Below, one piece after another: positions 1 through 9,562 of a stretch of DNA of 64,000 bases. Position 1 is the first letter of the stretch; the number at the start of each line of letters is the position of its first letter. The notes under the pieces are model-generated. The model searched no databases. It was not told the DNA's origin and was given only the letters and a program-made list of their open reading frames with translations. The position numbers and the translations under genes were made by a program. The stretch spans positions 1 to 64,000 of the forward strand of contig NZ_JACDUU010000002.1 in NCBI RefSeq assembly GCF_013760845.1, in the 5' to 3' direction. The stretch is from [Anoxybacillus] calidus (GTDB lineage Bacteria > Bacillota > Bacilli > Bacillales > Anoxybacillaceae).

Positions 1-32
1 AATAAGTTTTTCTGATTTTTCCCATAAAAAAA

Positions 33-114
33 CCCCTCCATAGTAAACAGTATCAGCCTTTGCTTTTTCCTGTCTACTATAAGGGGATAATATCACTTTA
101 GGTCAGCCTCTTTT
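33..114. terminator. Stem-loop plus degenerate repeat end downstream of ykyB
   Basis: A long imperfect inverted repeat pairs positions 33-50 with 70-86 (CCCCTccATAGTAAACAG against CTGTcTACTATaAGGGG). It is followed by a degenerate right end of the GGCTGACCC repeat family (GGTCAGCC at 101-108) and a T-run. It lies past the 3' end of the leftward gene and may terminate transcription from either side. The upstream neighbour is outside the window, so its role is uncertain. Confidence 0.4.
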
Positions 115-117
115 TTA

Positions 118-555
118 TTAATAGCTTTCGCCTAAACGTTTAAAAATTGGTTTTTGGTACGTTTTTTTCTTGCGTGCTGCTGCTCCTTCGCTAATGCTTG
201 TATATGCTTGCAATAAAGATTTAGCTTGGGAAAGTGGCATTTTTGTTACAGGGTTTCGATATTCCCCGTTTAACGTGCCGAGATGCGGAAGCTGTGCGAA
301 GTCTTCTTTGGTAGGAGGAATATGGAAATAGTAGTTGCCAACAGAGACGAGCACATCGGACTGTTGTTTGCTATATTTTGGGTTTGGCGAGAAATGGAGG
401 CCCACTTTTTTAGCCTTTCCTTCACTGATTAATTTTTCGATTGCCTTTTTCTTTAAAAGATAGAGAAAGGAAGGATTTAATGCCGTTTTTGCATGGCGGT
501 TTACGGTAAAAATAGCCTTGGCGAGATTTTCGACTGAAGGTTCCAAATGATCCAT
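118..555 (-). CDS. ykyB: YkyB family conserved protein
   Basis: A 145-residue protein that I recognise as the YkyB family of Bacillaceae, including the conserved stretch HFSPNPKYSKQQSDVLVSVG and the C-terminal KRLGES. The biochemical role is unknown. The start is the ATG at 555, because AAAGGAG lies 8 bases before it; the in-frame TTG at 573 would overlap that site. It is basic and has no signal peptide or membrane segment. It sits beside ykuD as in B. subtilis, although the transporter gene ykuC found between them there is absent here. Confidence 0.85.
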   Translation of the reverse strand: MDHLEPSVENLAKAIFTVNRHAKTALNPSFLYLLKKKAIEKLISEGKAKKVGLHFSPNPKYSKQQSDVLVSVGNYYFHIPPTKEDFAQLPHLGTLNGEYRNPVTKMPLSQAKSLLQAYTSISEGAAARKKKTYQKPIFKRLGESY

Positions 556-634
556 ATACAATCTCCTTTTCAAATAGCTTGTCTTATGACATATTATACA
601 CTTTAAAAATATTTGTTTGCAAAATTTCTTAATG

Positions 635-1132
635 TTATGGACGGATGAAAACTTCTGTTCCGTTTGGAACTATCGAAGCTAATTGTAGTACGTCTTTGTT
701 GTACATTCGGATGCATCCTTTTGATACAGCTTTTCCTATGGAAGATGGATTATTTGTGCCATGAATACCATAATGAAGCTTTGATAAACTTAACCACATA
801 GCACCAAACGGTCCTCCGGGATTCGGTTGGCGATTGACAATGATAAAATCGCCAACAGGTGTTGCAGTCACTATTTTTCCAATAGCAATCGGATACGTAT
901 GAATGATGCTTCCCTTCTTTTTTAATGTTAACTTTCGACGACCGACAGAAATATGGATTGTATATGGAATAGAGCCTTTTGCAGGAAGATGAGGAATAAC
1001 GATGACCTGACCGGGAACGAGAGTGGAAGATATGGCTAAATGATTGGCATTTAACAAAGCTTGCGCGGAGGTACGATAATCCATCGCAATGGAAGAGATG
1101 GTTTCTCCTTGTTTTACAATATGTTTGTACAT
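635..1132 (-). CDS. ykuD: L,D-transpeptidase with LysM domain (YkuD)
   Basis: A 165-residue enzyme expected to cross-link peptidoglycan stems by L,D-transpeptidation. Residues about 3-48 are a LysM wall-binding repeat ([15 protein letters not shown]...PGQVIVIP). The rest is a YkuD catalytic domain with the hallmark histidine in [10 protein letters not shown] and the nucleophile C140 in SKGCIRM. The start at ATG 1132 is set by AGGAGGGA just upstream; the longer open frame to 1213 has no ribosome site. The length matches B. subtilis YkuD (164 aa). No signal peptide is visible, as in that protein, which is linked to the spore and forespore envelope. Confidence 0.92.
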   Translation of the reverse strand: MYKHIVKQGETISSIAMDYRTSAQALLNANHLAISSTLVPGQVIVIPHLPAKGSIPYTIHISVGRRKLTLKKKGSIIHTYPIAIGKIVTATPVGDFIIVNRQPNPGGPFGAMWLSLSKLHYGIHGTNNPSSIGKAVSKGCIRMYNKDVLQLASIVPNGTEVFIRP

Positions 1133-1243
1133 AGGGTCCCTCCTGTTTCCATATTTAGGAAGAATGAACAGTAGTTTAGTAAAGAGTATGATATAATAAA
1201 ACAAAATTGACAATATTTTTTAAAAAAGCAAAGGATGAATAAA

Positions 1244-2764
1244 ATGAAGGAGAAGTACGGTATTATCGACATCGGATCAAATACGATGAGATTAGTTATA
1301 TATGAACGCAATAAAAGCGGGCGCTTGAAAGAAGTCGAAAACGTGAAGGCTGTAGCACGTCTTCGCAATTATTTAACAGAAGATGATGTCTTAACAGAAG
1401 AAGGCATTCGCATGCTGTTGGAGACGTTGTTAAGTTTTCAAGATATTACTCGCCATCACCAAGTTCAACATGTGAAATGTATTGCAACAGCAACGATTCG
1501 CCAGGCAAAAAACCGAAAAGATATCATAAAATTAGTAGAAGAAACAACGGATTTTCAGATTCGTGTTTTATCGGGCTATGAGGAGGCTTATTACGGCTTT
1601 CTTGCGGTAGTTAATTCAACTCCCATTACAGAAGGAATTACAATCGATATCGGTGGAGGAAGCACAGAGCTAACATATTATAAAGACCGTCAGCTTATTG
1701 AATATTACAGCTTTCCATTTGGAGCGTTATCGTTAAAACAAAAGTTCATCGCCGGCAATATTCCTACCCGAGAAGAATTAAGTCGACTTTCTTCCTATAT
1801 AGCAGAACAATTTCAATCGTTGCCATGGCTGTACAATAAGAAAGTACCGATTATAGCTATTGGCGGGAGCGCACGAAATTTAGTGCAAATTCATCAATTA
1901 TTAAAAAAATATCCTCTTGCTGGTCTCCATCAGTATGAAATGAGTTTCAATGATATTGTTGAAGTACGGAGATTGCTGACATCGTTGACGTTTGAACAAA
2001 TTCAAAAGCTCGAAGGTTTGTCGAAAGACCGGGCTGATATCATTATTCCGGCCGTTGAAGTGTTTAAAATATTGTATCAAACAGTTAACGCTACCTCTTT
2101 TGTATTAAGCCGCAAAGGATTGCGCGACGGTATATTTTATGAAGAGTTTTTTGGCACCCCCATTTTCCCTAACGTTCTTGAAGAAAGTTTTTTTGAGCTA
2201 GCGGAAGACTATGATATTAATTTAGACAATGTACGTCATGTCAACAAATTGCTCATTCAGCTTGTAGAACAAATTCGCTACCTGGATTTATATTCGCTTA
2301 CAAATGAAGATATACGTGATTTAAAGCGAGCAGCCTACGTGTTTTATTTAGGGCAATATATCGATGAAGAATCGAGCAGCCAACACACATTTTATATTTT
2401 AGCGAATCGTACGATTGACGGTTTGATGCATAAAGAACGGTTAAAACTTGCACTTATTGCTTCTTATAAAAATAAAACCGTTTTCAAACAATATATAGAG
2501 CCGTTTCAAAACTGGTTTACGCGCGATGAACAAAAAAAATTGCGGTTTCTTGGAGCGTTATTAAAATTTGCATACAGTTTGAATGAAACAAAACGGAATA
2601 TTGTTCGTGCTGTTCATTTGGAAAAGAAAAATAACGCAGTCATTATGCATATTTTTTGTCATGGTAATTGGAAAGCTGAGGAATATCAGACAGAAAAGAA
2701 TAAAAAGCATTTAGAGAAAGTATTAAAACGGACGATTGACTTGCGCTTTTATTCCACTGATTAA
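1244..2764 (+). CDS. ppx: Exopolyphosphatase, Ppx/GppA family
   Basis: A 506-residue member of the ASKHA-fold Ppx/GppA family, which releases phosphate from the ends of inorganic polyphosphate. The phosphate-binding motifs are present (IDIGSNTMRL near the N-terminus and IDIGGGSTEL about 130 residues later). The C-terminal part resembles the helical HD-like domain of long Ppx proteins. I place the start at ATG 1244 because AAAGGA ends about 8 bases before it; the ATG at 1235 directly abuts that site. The polyphosphate kinase gene follows after 89 bases on the same strand, so synthesis and breakdown of polyphosphate are encoded together. The pair interrupts the ykuD-ykuE order of B. subtilis. 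Confidence 0.9.
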   Translation: MKEKYGIIDIGSNTMRLVIYERNKSGRLKEVENVKAVARLRNYLTEDDVLTEEGIRMLLETLLSFQDITRHHQVQHVKCIATATIRQAKNRKDIIKLVEETTDFQIRVLSGYEEAYYGFLAVVNSTPITEGITIDIGGGSTELTYYKDRQLIEYYSFPFGALSLKQKFIAGNIPTREELSRLSSYIAEQFQSLPWLYNKKVPIIAIGGSARNLVQIHQLLKKYPLAGLHQYEMSFNDIVEVRRLLTSLTFEQIQKLEGLSKDRADIIIPAVEVFKILYQTVNATSFVLSRKGLRDGIFYEEFFGTPIFPNVLEESFFELAEDYDINLDNVRHVNKLLIQLVEQIRYLDLYSLTNEDIRDLKRAAYVFYLGQYIDEESSSQHTFYILANRTIDGLMHKERLKLALIASYKNKTVFKQYIEPFQNWFTRDEQKKLRFLGALLKFAYSLNETKRNIVRAVHLEKKNNAVIMHIFCHGNWKAEEYQTEKNKKHLEKVLKRTIDLRFYSTD

Positions 2765-2853
2765 ATGTTTGTTTACAAAATTTTTATTTAATCGACCGAA
2801 AAGAAGTATGGTAAATTTGTCCCTATTGCATTTTAGATAAAAAAGAGGGGGAA

Positions 2854-4968
2854 ATGATGTCAATAATGGCAGAACAACAAGTTGAATTAAACAATCCACG
2901 CTATTATAACAACCGTGAATTAAGTTGGTTAGCGTTTAATGAACGTGTGCTTCAAGAAGCGTTTGACGAACGTAATCCATTGCTTGAACGATTGAAATTT
3001 CTAGCTATTTTCAGCTCTAATTTAGACGAATTTTTTATGGTTCGTGTTGCAGGTTTGAAAGATCAAGTAAAGGCGGGATTTAATAAGCCAGAAAATAAGG
3101 CGGGATTGACACCGAAACAACAGTTGTCGAAGATTTCGCTGAAGGTACACGAACTTGTCGAGTTACAATATCAAATTTATAATGACGTGTTAGTGCCAAT
3201 GCTAAACAAGGAAAATATATATATGCTGTCAATGAATGAACTAACAGACGAGCAAAAACAATATTTGCGGAACTACTTCGTTGGCCAAGTGTTTCCAGTG
3301 CTGACTCCGATGGCGGTTGATGCATATCGTCCGTTTCCAATGCTGTCAAATAAAAGCTTAAACTTGGCCATTTTGCTTGAAGATCATCAACAAGATAACG
3401 AAATTCAAAAGAAACTAGCCATTGTCCAAGTTCCTTCTGTTTTGAACCGTTTTATTCCATTGCCTTCTGATGATGGACGCTTATGTTATGTTTTACTTGA
3501 GGATGTTATTACTACTCATATAGATGTGTTGTTCCAAGGGTACAAAGTTGTTTCAGTTACACAATTTCGCATTACAAGGAACGCAGATTTGACAATCCAT
3601 GAAGAAGGTGCCCGTGATTTATTGAAAGAAATTGAAAAAGAATTAAAGAAACGAAAATGGGGAGCCGCTGTTCGCTTAGAAATGAGTAAAAATGACTATG
3701 ATCAGTTTATTCTAAAATATTTGCTAGACGAGTTAGAAATCCATGAAAAAGACATTTATGAAATTGATGGGCCGCTTGATTTAACATTTTTATTCGATTT
3801 TTACGATGAATTATCTAAATTTAAAGAAAATTTAATATATGAAGCATTGATTCCTCAGCCGCCGAAAGATTTAGGTTCAGATGAGGATATTTTTGAAAAA
3901 GCGTCGGAGCAAGATATCCTCCTTCATCACCCATATGAATCGTTTGAACCGGTGATTGATTTTGTTTCTGATGCCGCAGATGATCCTGATGTATTAGCGA
4001 TTAAACAAACTCTTTATCGTGTCAGCGGCGACTCACCGATTATTGAAGCGCTAAAGCGGGCAGCGGAAAATGGGAAGCAAGTCACAGTACTTGTGGAACT
4101 AAAGGCGCGTTTTGATGAAGAAAATAACGTCCAGTGGGCAAAAGAGCTAGAAAAATCGGGCTGCCACGTTATTTACGGCATTACCCATTTAAAAACTCAT
4201 AGCAAAATTACACTTGTCGTAAGGAAGAAAAATGAAAAAATTGAAAGGTTTGTTCATTTAAGTACGGGTAATTATAATGATGCGACAGCGAAAGTGTATA
4301 CAGACCTAGGACTTATTACGGCTAATAAAAAAATAGGTGAAGATGCGACAAACTTTTTTAATTATTTAAGCGGGTATATGGAAAAGCCGGATTTTCATCA
4401 TTTATCTGTAGCCCCATTTGACATTCGACGTGATTTTATTAAGTTAATTGAAGATGAAATTCGCTTCCATAAACAACACGGAAATGGCAGAATTATCGCG
4501 AAAATGAACTCGCTAACAGATAAAGAGCTCATTATGAAGTTGTATGAAGCATCACAAGCGGGTGTAAAAATTGATTTAATCGTTCGCGGAATTTGTTGTC
4601 TGCGCCCGCGCATTCCGGGGGTAAGCGAAAATATACGAGTGCGCAGCATTGTCGGCCGATTTCTTGAGCATAGCCGGATTTATTATTTCCATCACAACGG
4701 AGAAGATAAAGTATTTTTATCATCAGCAGACATGATGACGCGGAATATGGAAAAGCGCGTGGAAATTTTATTCCCCATTTTGGCAGAACATTTGAAGAAG
4801 CGAATCATGAAAATATTATCGATTATGCTTTCAGACAACGTAAAAGCGCGGGAACAAGACGAGCATGGCAATTATCATTATGTGGAGCGTCGTGAGGGAG
4901 AAGAAGAAATCGACAGTCAATTAGTGTTATTCAGCATGGCCTATACGGTAAGTGAAGATGAGGAATAA
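2854..4968 (+). CDS. ppk: Polyphosphate kinase 1
   Basis: A 704-residue PPK1 that reversibly transfers the gamma phosphate of ATP to polyphosphate. The family's N-terminal [17 protein letters not shown] and [11 protein letters not shown] blocks are present. The two catalytic histidines of the phospholipase-D-like C-terminal half appear at H449 (LKTHSKI, the expected autophosphorylation site) and H606 (EHSRIYYF). The start has a GAGGGGG site 3-8 bases before two tandem ATGs (2854, 2857). It lies downstream of ppx and ends in a hairpin terminator. The length is normal and no defects are seen. Confidence 0.95.
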   Translation: MMSIMAEQQVELNNPRYYNNRELSWLAFNERVLQEAFDERNPLLERLKFLAIFSSNLDEFFMVRVAGLKDQVKAGFNKPENKAGLTPKQQLSKISLKVHELVELQYQIYNDVLVPMLNKENIYMLSMNELTDEQKQYLRNYFVGQVFPVLTPMAVDAYRPFPMLSNKSLNLAILLEDHQQDNEIQKKLAIVQVPSVLNRFIPLPSDDGRLCYVLLEDVITTHIDVLFQGYKVVSVTQFRITRNADLTIHEEGARDLLKEIEKELKKRKWGAAVRLEMSKNDYDQFILKYLLDELEIHEKDIYEIDGPLDLTFLFDFYDELSKFKENLIYEALIPQPPKDLGSDEDIFEKASEQDILLHHPYESFEPVIDFVSDAADDPDVLAIKQTLYRVSGDSPIIEALKRAAENGKQVTVLVELKARFDEENNVQWAKELEKSGCHVIYGITHLKTHSKITLVVRKKNEKIERFVHLSTGNYNDATAKVYTDLGLITANKKIGEDATNFFNYLSGYMEKPDFHHLSVAPFDIRRDFIKLIEDEIRFHKQHGNGRIIAKMNSLTDKELIMKLYEASQAGVKIDLIVRGICCLRPRIPGVSENIRVRSIVGRFLEHSRIYYFHHNGEDKVFLSSADMMTRNMEKRVEILFPILAEHLKKRIMKILSIMLSDNVKAREQDEHGNYHYVERREGEEEIDSQLVLFSMAYTVSEDEE

Positions 4969-4970
4969 GG

Positions 4971-4998
4971 AAGCCCAGAGTAAGTATGGGCTTTTTTC
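4971..4998 (+). terminator. Intrinsic terminator after ppk
   Basis: The stem AAGCCCA/TGGGCTT with a 9-base loop is followed by a T-run, directly after the ppk stop codon. Confidence 0.75.
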
Positions 4999-5019
4999 TC
5001 TTTAGAAAAAAGGGAGAGC

Positions 5020-5391
5020 ATGATGAAATCAGCTTTGGAAAACCAGCCTTGCTGTTTTCTTTGGTGGAGCAGCAGGCTCGTTATGTTGTTATATTTTAGG
5101 AATATACTTTCCTTTATCTACTTTACTGGCAAATATAGCAGACTCATTTCTTCCTGGAATCGTTACAGCATACTCAACCCGAAACAAAATAAAAGATTGG
5201 ATAAAAAAGGTGTCGGTACCGGTTTTTGCGGTGGGTTTACAACGATGTCAACGTTCAGCAAGGAAGCGTTTGAACTGTTGGCAGGAGGGAATTTGCTGAA
5301 AGGGATCTTTTATATAATACTATCATTAGTTGGTGGTATTCTTTTTTGCTCGTTTGGATTCTTAATCGGAACAAAGAGAAATAAAGGGTGA
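5020..5391 (+). pseudogene. crcB: Decayed fluoride channel FluC/CrcB, first copy
   Basis: Two reading frames together encode a CrcB-like membrane protein. One frame gives FFGGAAGSLCCYILGIYFPL and continues through LSTLLANIA to KIKDWIKK. After a frame change near 5210 the next frame gives GVGTGFCGGFTTMSTFSKEA and a last membrane helix. GTGFCGGFTTxSTF is the family signature around the fluoride pore. A single-base frameshift in the middle, and substitutions such as SLCCY where SLLRY is usual, mark it as non-functional. CrcB/FluC exports fluoride as a dimer. A second decayed copy follows, so this was a tandem crcB1-crcB2 locus as in other bacilli. Confidence 0.82.
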
Positions 5392-5397
5392 AACATA

Positions 5398-5727
5398 ATG
5401 GAAATAATCGCTGTTTCTGGGGTATACTGTCGCTGTTTATGTGGTAGGTGGTGAGAGAAAATCCGTTTTAAATCATTGCCGTTAGCCACCTTACTGATTA
5501 ACCGGTCAGGTTCATTGGCATTTGGAATGGTAGCAGGGGTATCTGCAAAATATGAAGTAGCAGTTTCTAAAGCATTAACGGTTAGTTTTTAGGAGCTTTC
5601 ACCACTTTTTCAACGTTTAGTGTAGAAGTTGTTCAGCTATTAATAAGAAAACAGTACAGAACAGCCATCGCTTATATCATTCTTTCAATGTTTGGAAGTA
5701 TTGTTTTGGCTTGCTTACTTGGTCATA
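5398..5727 (+). pseudogene. crcB: Decayed fluoride channel FluC/CrcB, second copy
   Basis: Conceptual translation with frame changes yields PLATLLINRSGSLAFGMVAG, then (after a stop) [17 protein letters not shown] and a final helix ending LACLLGHK. These correspond to the N-terminal half, the pore signature and the last helix of CrcB. Stops occur near the N-terminus (after GRW) and just before [10 protein letters not shown], so no intact protein can be made. It follows the first broken copy after a few bases and ends at a palindromic repeat. Both members of the pair being broken suggests relaxed selection for fluoride export at this locus. Confidence 0.8.
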
Positions 5728-5823
5728 AGAGGCTGACCCATAAGTGTCTGACCTCACGTACATTTCACAATATATCGTTATATTGTGTTGTGGGATCTGA
5801 CACTTTGGTTTGGGTCAGCCTCT
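5728..5823. repeat. Palindromic intergenic repeat, family 1, copy A
   Basis: A 96 bp element with terminal arms AGAGGCTGACCC and GGGTCAGCCTCT. The inner arms AGTGTCTGACCTCAC and GATCTGACACTT are joined by an AT-rich core (CACAATATAT...ATATTGTG). Its right end overlaps the last codons of ykuE on the minus strand. The two arms have unequal spacers (ATA on the left, about 7 bases on the right), which gives the element a direction. Confidence 0.9.
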
Positions 5824-6717
5824 TTGATGTTTTAACGTAAAGACGGTTAATTCAGGGAGAGAGAAGAAGCGAAACGGCATTCTTGTTGTTCCTAGACCAC
5901 GGTTTACATATAACGTTAAATCATTAATTTTATAGAAACCTTCGTAGTATTTTACTGCCAGCGGCGGAGTAACAAGCGGGCCTAGGAACGGAATTTGTAT
6001 TTGCCCTCCATGGCTATGTCCTGAAAGCTGCAAATGAACTGGGAAAGAAGCAGTTATATTGGCACCATCTGGTTCGTGTAGCAAAGCAATCGTATATGTG
6101 TTTGGAGGGATATCTCTTGTCATGGCAGAGAAGTTCGGTTTTCCAAGCATCATATCATCAAGTCCGGCAATTGCAATTTTACTTTTATCTAAAAGCTCAA
6201 TGATGACGTGTTCATTGATGAGCGTTTTAAAATTTGCCCTGTTCATAATGTCTAAATAAATCTCAGTGCCATATCCGCCATGGTCGTGATTTCCGTAAAT
6301 GCTAAATTTTCCAAGACGTGCTTCAATTTTTTTGAGAATAGGAATAATTTGCTTCGTGTCCGGATATTTATTCGGTTCATCAATTAAATCTCCAGTGAAG
6401 ACAACTAGATCAGGATTGAGTTCGTTGATTTTGTGAACAATGCGCTCCAATTGTTTTAAATCATAGAAGTGACCGAGATGAGTGTCGCTAAATTGGACAA
6501 TTTTTACACCGTCAAAACTTTTTGGGATTAGCGGATGGGAAATGACATGGTTGGTTGTGACAAGCTGTTTCGGTTCGATAAATCGTGCATATAAATAGCC
6601 GATTGTTGTAGATACAAAGCCGCTAATCATAAACGAAAGACTTTTTTTTAAAAATTGTCTTCGTGTATATAGTTGTTTCATTTTTCTATCCCAATCAGGT
6701 ACCATTTTATTATTCAT
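5815..6717 (-). CDS. ykuE: Tat-exported metallophosphoesterase YkuE
   Basis: A 300-residue calcineurin-like phosphoesterase. The N-terminus carries a twin-arginine signal ([11 protein letters not shown]) and a hydrophobic stretch, so it should be exported folded by the Tat pathway and act at the wall, as shown for B. subtilis YkuE. Metal-binding motifs are visible in order: [27 protein letters not shown] and [10 protein letters not shown] chose ATG 6717 (GGAGTGG 8 bases upstream) over the GTG at 6726. The last codons (Gln-Arg-Gly-stop) are supplied by the palindromic repeat at its 3' end, so its C-terminus was probably changed by the insertion. Confidence 0.9.
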   Translation of the reverse strand: MNNKMVPDWDRKMKQLYTRRQFLKKSLSFMISGFVSTTIGYLYARFIEPKQLVTTNHVISHPLIPKSFDGVKIVQFSDTHLGHFYDLKQLERIVHKINELNPDLVVFTGDLIDEPNKYPDTKQIIPILKKIEARLGKFSIYGNHDHGGYGTEIYLDIMNRANFKTLINEHVIIELLDKSKIAIAGLDDMMLGKPNFSAMTRDIPPNTYTIALLHEPDGANITASFPVHLQLSGHSHGGQIQIPFLGPLVTPPLAVKYYEGFYKINDLTLYVNRGLGTTRMPFRFFSLPELTVFTLKHQRG

Positions 6718-6843
6718 GCATTCCACTCCGTACGACCTTTCGCAATAACTTTATTAATTATATATGGAAACAGACAAAGTGAAAAGCGGCAAAGGTATGA
6801 AAGAAATATTAGAAAATTTAGTTTATTTATAGTAAGATGAAAA

Positions 6844-6861
6844 TGAATGAATAATCAGTCA
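6844..6861 (+). promoter_or_regulatory. FadR operator upstream of fadH
   Basis: TGAATGAATAATCAGTCA matches the FadR consensus known from B. subtilis (TGAATGANTANTCATTCA) except for one base. It lies just downstream of a probable -10 (TATAGT, 6828-6833), where a bound repressor would block transcription. FadR releases DNA on binding long-chain acyl-CoA. Confidence 0.75.
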
Positions 6862-6880
6862 TTTTCAGGGGGAGAGCGAT

Positions 6881-7645
6881 ATGAACGAAAAGGTGATTAT
6901 TATTACAGGTGGTTCAAGTGGAATGGGCAAATATATGGCGAAGCGATTTGTACAAGAAGGGGCTAATGTCGTTATTACCGGAAGAAGATTAGAGGCTTTA
7001 GAAGAAACAAAAAAAGAAATTGAATCACAGGCAGGGAAAGTGCTGCCGATTCAGATGGATGTACGTGACCCTGAACTTGTTGCAGAAATGGTTAGACGCA
7101 CGGATGAAGAATTCGGACGAATTGATGCGCTTATTAACAATGCGGCAGGAAATTTTATTTGTCCAGCCGAAAAACTTTCGATTAACGGCTGGAATAGCGT
7201 CATTAATATTGTTTTAAATGGAACTTTTTATTGCAGCAGAGAAGTAGGAAACTACTGGATTAATAAGGGCCAGAAAGGATCGATTATCAATATGGTTGCG
7301 ACATATGCATGGAACGCTGGAGCGGGTGTGATCCATTCGGCATGTGCCAAAGCTGGAGTATTGGCAATGACGAGAACGCTGGCTGTCGAGTGGGGAAGAA
7401 AGTACGGTTTCCGCGTTAACGCCATTGCACCAGGACCTATTGAACGGACAGGGGGAGCAGAACGGCTTTGGGAATCAGAAGAGGCTGCACAGCGAACGTT
7501 GAATAGCGTCCCGCTTGGCCGTTTAGGCACGCCGGAGGAAATTGCCGCACTTGCTTCATTTTTACTTTCCGAAGAAGCAGCATACATTAACGGTGAGTGT
7601 ATTACCATAGACGGTGGACAGTGGTTGAATCAATATCCATTTTAA
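6881..7645 (+). CDS. fadH: 2,4-dienoyl-CoA reductase, SDR family (FadH/YkuF)
   Basis: A 254-residue short-chain dehydrogenase, predicted to reduce 2,4-dienoyl-CoA with NADPH during beta-oxidation of unsaturated fatty acids. It has the cofactor motif [15 protein letters not shown], then NNAAGNF, and a region ending [11 protein letters not shown]. The residue at the usual YxxxK position is not a tyrosine (SACAKAG), as in other FadH-type reductases. The ribosome site GGGGGAG precedes ATG 6881. The FadR box in its promoter strongly supports a role in fatty acid degradation. A repeat element follows directly. Confidence 0.88.
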   Translation: MNEKVIIITGGSSGMGKYMAKRFVQEGANVVITGRRLEALEETKKEIESQAGKVLPIQMDVRDPELVAEMVRRTDEEFGRIDALINNAAGNFICPAEKLSINGWNSVINIVLNGTFYCSREVGNYWINKGQKGSIINMVATYAWNAGAGVIHSACAKAGVLAMTRTLAVEWGRKYGFRVNAIAPGPIERTGGAERLWESEEAAQRTLNSVPLGRLGTPEEIAALASFLLSEEAAYINGECITIDGGQWLNQYPF

Positions 7646-7652
7646 AAAAGAA

Positions 7653-7768
7653 GGCTGACCAAAAAGTGTCTGACCTTACGCGAAATCCATCATATATAGT
7701 GTTCTTATCCAATGTGATGTCCTATATATGGTGGTTGTAAGGTATGATACTTTGCTTTAGGGTCAGCC
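7653..7768. repeat. Palindromic intergenic repeat, family 1, copy B (long form)
   Basis: A 116 bp element from GGCTGACC to GGGTCAGCC. The inner arm pair is AGTGTCTGACC / GGTATGATACT and the core contains ATCCAATGTGATGT, which also occurs in copy J. It lies directly after the fadH stop and is followed by CTCATTTTTT, so it could act as a terminator. Confidence 0.88.
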
Positions 7769-7883
7769 TCATTTTTTAGGTGATTCATGAATGAACCTTT
7801 ATGAAGAGCGACAGTTAAAAATCATATTGCCGTTCTTGTTAGCTTGATATAGCTAAGAAAAGCAGCTCATCAAGTATGGAATG

Positions 7884-7892
7884 TGGTATAAT
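7884..7892 (+). promoter_or_regulatory. Extended -10 promoter of ykuI
   Basis: TGGTATAAT is a perfect extended -10 element, 42 bases before the ykuI start. No good -35 is seen at the right spacing. Confidence 0.5.
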
Positions 7893-7933
7893 AATATGAA
7901 AAACAGCGAGAGTGACAAAAGGAGGGAAGTGCA

Positions 7934-9151
7934 TTGGATCCACTTGATATTATGACCCACTTGCACGATGTCATTCCGTATTACCAGGCGATATTTAGCG
8001 CGGATGAGCACTGTGTTATCGGTTATGAAGTGTTAGGGCGATTTCGAATCGGTAAAGATGTTGTCAGCCTTGGTCCGTTTTTTCAAGATGAGACGATTCC
8101 GGAAGAATTTCGAACGGAAGTGGATTATGTTGTCACATCAAAAGCGCTTGATTGCTTTTTAGCTTCGTCTGATCCGTCCACACTTATTTTTATTAACCGT
8201 GATGCGAATCTGCTAATGCTGGACCGTGGAGAATCTTTTTTACAAATGTTGCTACATTATCAAGCGAAAGGATTGTCGCTTGAACGAATTGTGCTAGAAA
8301 TTACAGAACATCATTTTAAAGGAGACATCCATCAATTAAGTCATTTATTAACATATATGCGTACATATGGAGTGAAAATAGCGGTCGATAATATCGGAAA
8401 AGAGAGCAGCAATTTGGATCGTATCGGTTTGTTGTCACCCGATATTTTAAAAATTGACTTAGGGGAATTGCTCAAAACATCAGTCAATCATTCTTATCAT
8501 GATGTGTTGTATTCGATTTCTTTATTAGCAAGAAAAATCGGCGCAACTTTATTGTATGAAGACATTGAAGCAGCTTTTCAGCTACAATATGCTTGGCGCA
8601 ATGGAGGCCGTTATTATCAAGGGTATTATTTAGCTAGACCAGCTGCCCATTTATTGGAACGAGATTATTTAAAAGAACGATTGCGTGAGGAGTTTCATCA
8701 GTTTATTCTGTATGAGAAGAAAAAGCTGCAAACGCTATATAACATTTCCAAGCAATTTCAGCAACGGTTGACTGTTTTATTAAACAAATATAAAAAAGTA
8801 ACTAATTTTAATGAATTAATCTGCTTTCTTGCTGAAGAGTTAAGTGACAGCTGCTTTCGAATTTACATTTGTGATGAAGATGGGTTTCAACAATCAGCGA
8901 ACCTTTTTAAAAATAAGGAAAAATGGGAATTACAACCCCAATATTATATGAAAAATTGGAGTTGGCGTCCATATTTTTTAGAAAATATTTTCCGAATGCG
9001 TTCACGAAAAAGCGGTATCCTTTCTGACTTATACAGCGATATTGAAACAGGAGAAACGATTCGGACATTCTCCTATCCAATCGATGAAAAACATTATTTG
9101 TTTATTGACCTTACTTATGATTATTTATTTGAAAATGATGGCCACCTATGA
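7934..9151 (+). CDS. ykuI: EAL-domain c-di-GMP-binding protein YkuI
   Basis: A 405-residue protein with an N-terminal EAL domain (about residues 10-235) and a C-terminal PAS-like sensory region. It matches the size of B. subtilis YkuI (407 aa), which binds c-di-GMP but shows little or no phosphodiesterase activity. The signature reads GYEVLGRF where active enzymes have ExLxR. Other EAL landmarks are FINRD (about residue 92), EITEH, the degenerate AVDNIG and LKIDL. Start: TTG 7934, preceded at 8 bases by AAAGGAGGGA; there is no nearby in-frame ATG before it. It is likely transcribed alone from the extended -10 promoter upstream. Confidence 0.9.
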   Translation: MDPLDIMTHLHDVIPYYQAIFSADEHCVIGYEVLGRFRIGKDVVSLGPFFQDETIPEEFRTEVDYVVTSKALDCFLASSDPSTLIFINRDANLLMLDRGESFLQMLLHYQAKGLSLERIVLEITEHHFKGDIHQLSHLLTYMRTYGVKIAVDNIGKESSNLDRIGLLSPDILKIDLGELLKTSVNHSYHDVLYSISLLARKIGATLLYEDIEAAFQLQYAWRNGGRYYQGYYLARPAAHLLERDYLKERLREEFHQFILYEKKKLQTLYNISKQFQQRLTVLLNKYKKVTNFNELICFLAEELSDSCFRIYICDEDGFQQSANLFKNKEKWELQPQYYMKNWSWRPYFLENIFRMRSRKSGILSDLYSDIETGETIRTFSYPIDEKHYLFIDLTYDYLFENDGHL

Positions 9152-9198
9152 ATGAATAAATTCGCCTCTATGTGGGAAAGTAAGCGTGAGGTGAATTG

Positions 9199-9438
9199 AT
9201 GATGATACAGTTTGCACTAGTCATGTCAGTTGTTGCTTTCTTAGTTGCTACGGTAGGATTCATTTACACGTACTCGATTGGAAGAAATCAAAAATTTCAA
9301 GGAGAGTATGATACAGAGATAAGCGAAAAAGTACAGGAGCATCCGTATTTGCGTAATCCTGTATTTTTGGCATGTATCATTGCCACCGGAGTAGCGATTG
9401 CTTCCATTATTTATTTTGCTCTGAATTATACATGGTAA
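9199..9438 (+). CDS. Small membrane protein of unknown function
   Basis: A 79-residue protein with two predicted membrane helices (about residues 4-26 and 54-76) joined by a charged loop. I do not recognise the family with certainty. Start: one of the tandem ATGs at 9199/9202, preceded by GAGGTG; the TTG at 9196 is too close to that site. It lies 47 bases after ykuI and before a repeat element. There is no equivalent at this position in the B. subtilis order ykuI-ykuJ. Confidence 0.7.
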   Translation: MMIQFALVMSVVAFLVATVGFIYTYSIGRNQKFQGEYDTEISEKVQEHPYLRNPVFLACIIATGVAIASIIYFALNYTW

Positions 9439-9455
9439 CGAGACTAAAATGTAGG

Positions 9456-9549
9456 GGCTGACCCATAAGCGTTTGACCTCACGTGCGTTCCACAATATTC
9501 ATTTATCTATATATTGTGCTGTGAGCTGACACTTTGCTTTGGGTCAGCC
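9456..9549. repeat. Palindromic intergenic repeat, family 1, copy C
   Basis: A 94 bp element, GGCTGACCCATAAG...TTTGGGTCAGCC, with inner GTTTGACCTCACG / GTGAGCTGACACTT. It sits between two convergent genes and ends in CTTTTTA on the plus strand, so it may serve as a bidirectional terminator. Confidence 0.9.
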
Positions 9550-9562
9550 TTTTTATTTGTGG

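Noticed and set aside
4969-5019. Fluoride riboswitch before the crcB remnants
   Set aside because: The space is filled by the ppk terminator and no fluoride-aptamer sequence is recognisable.
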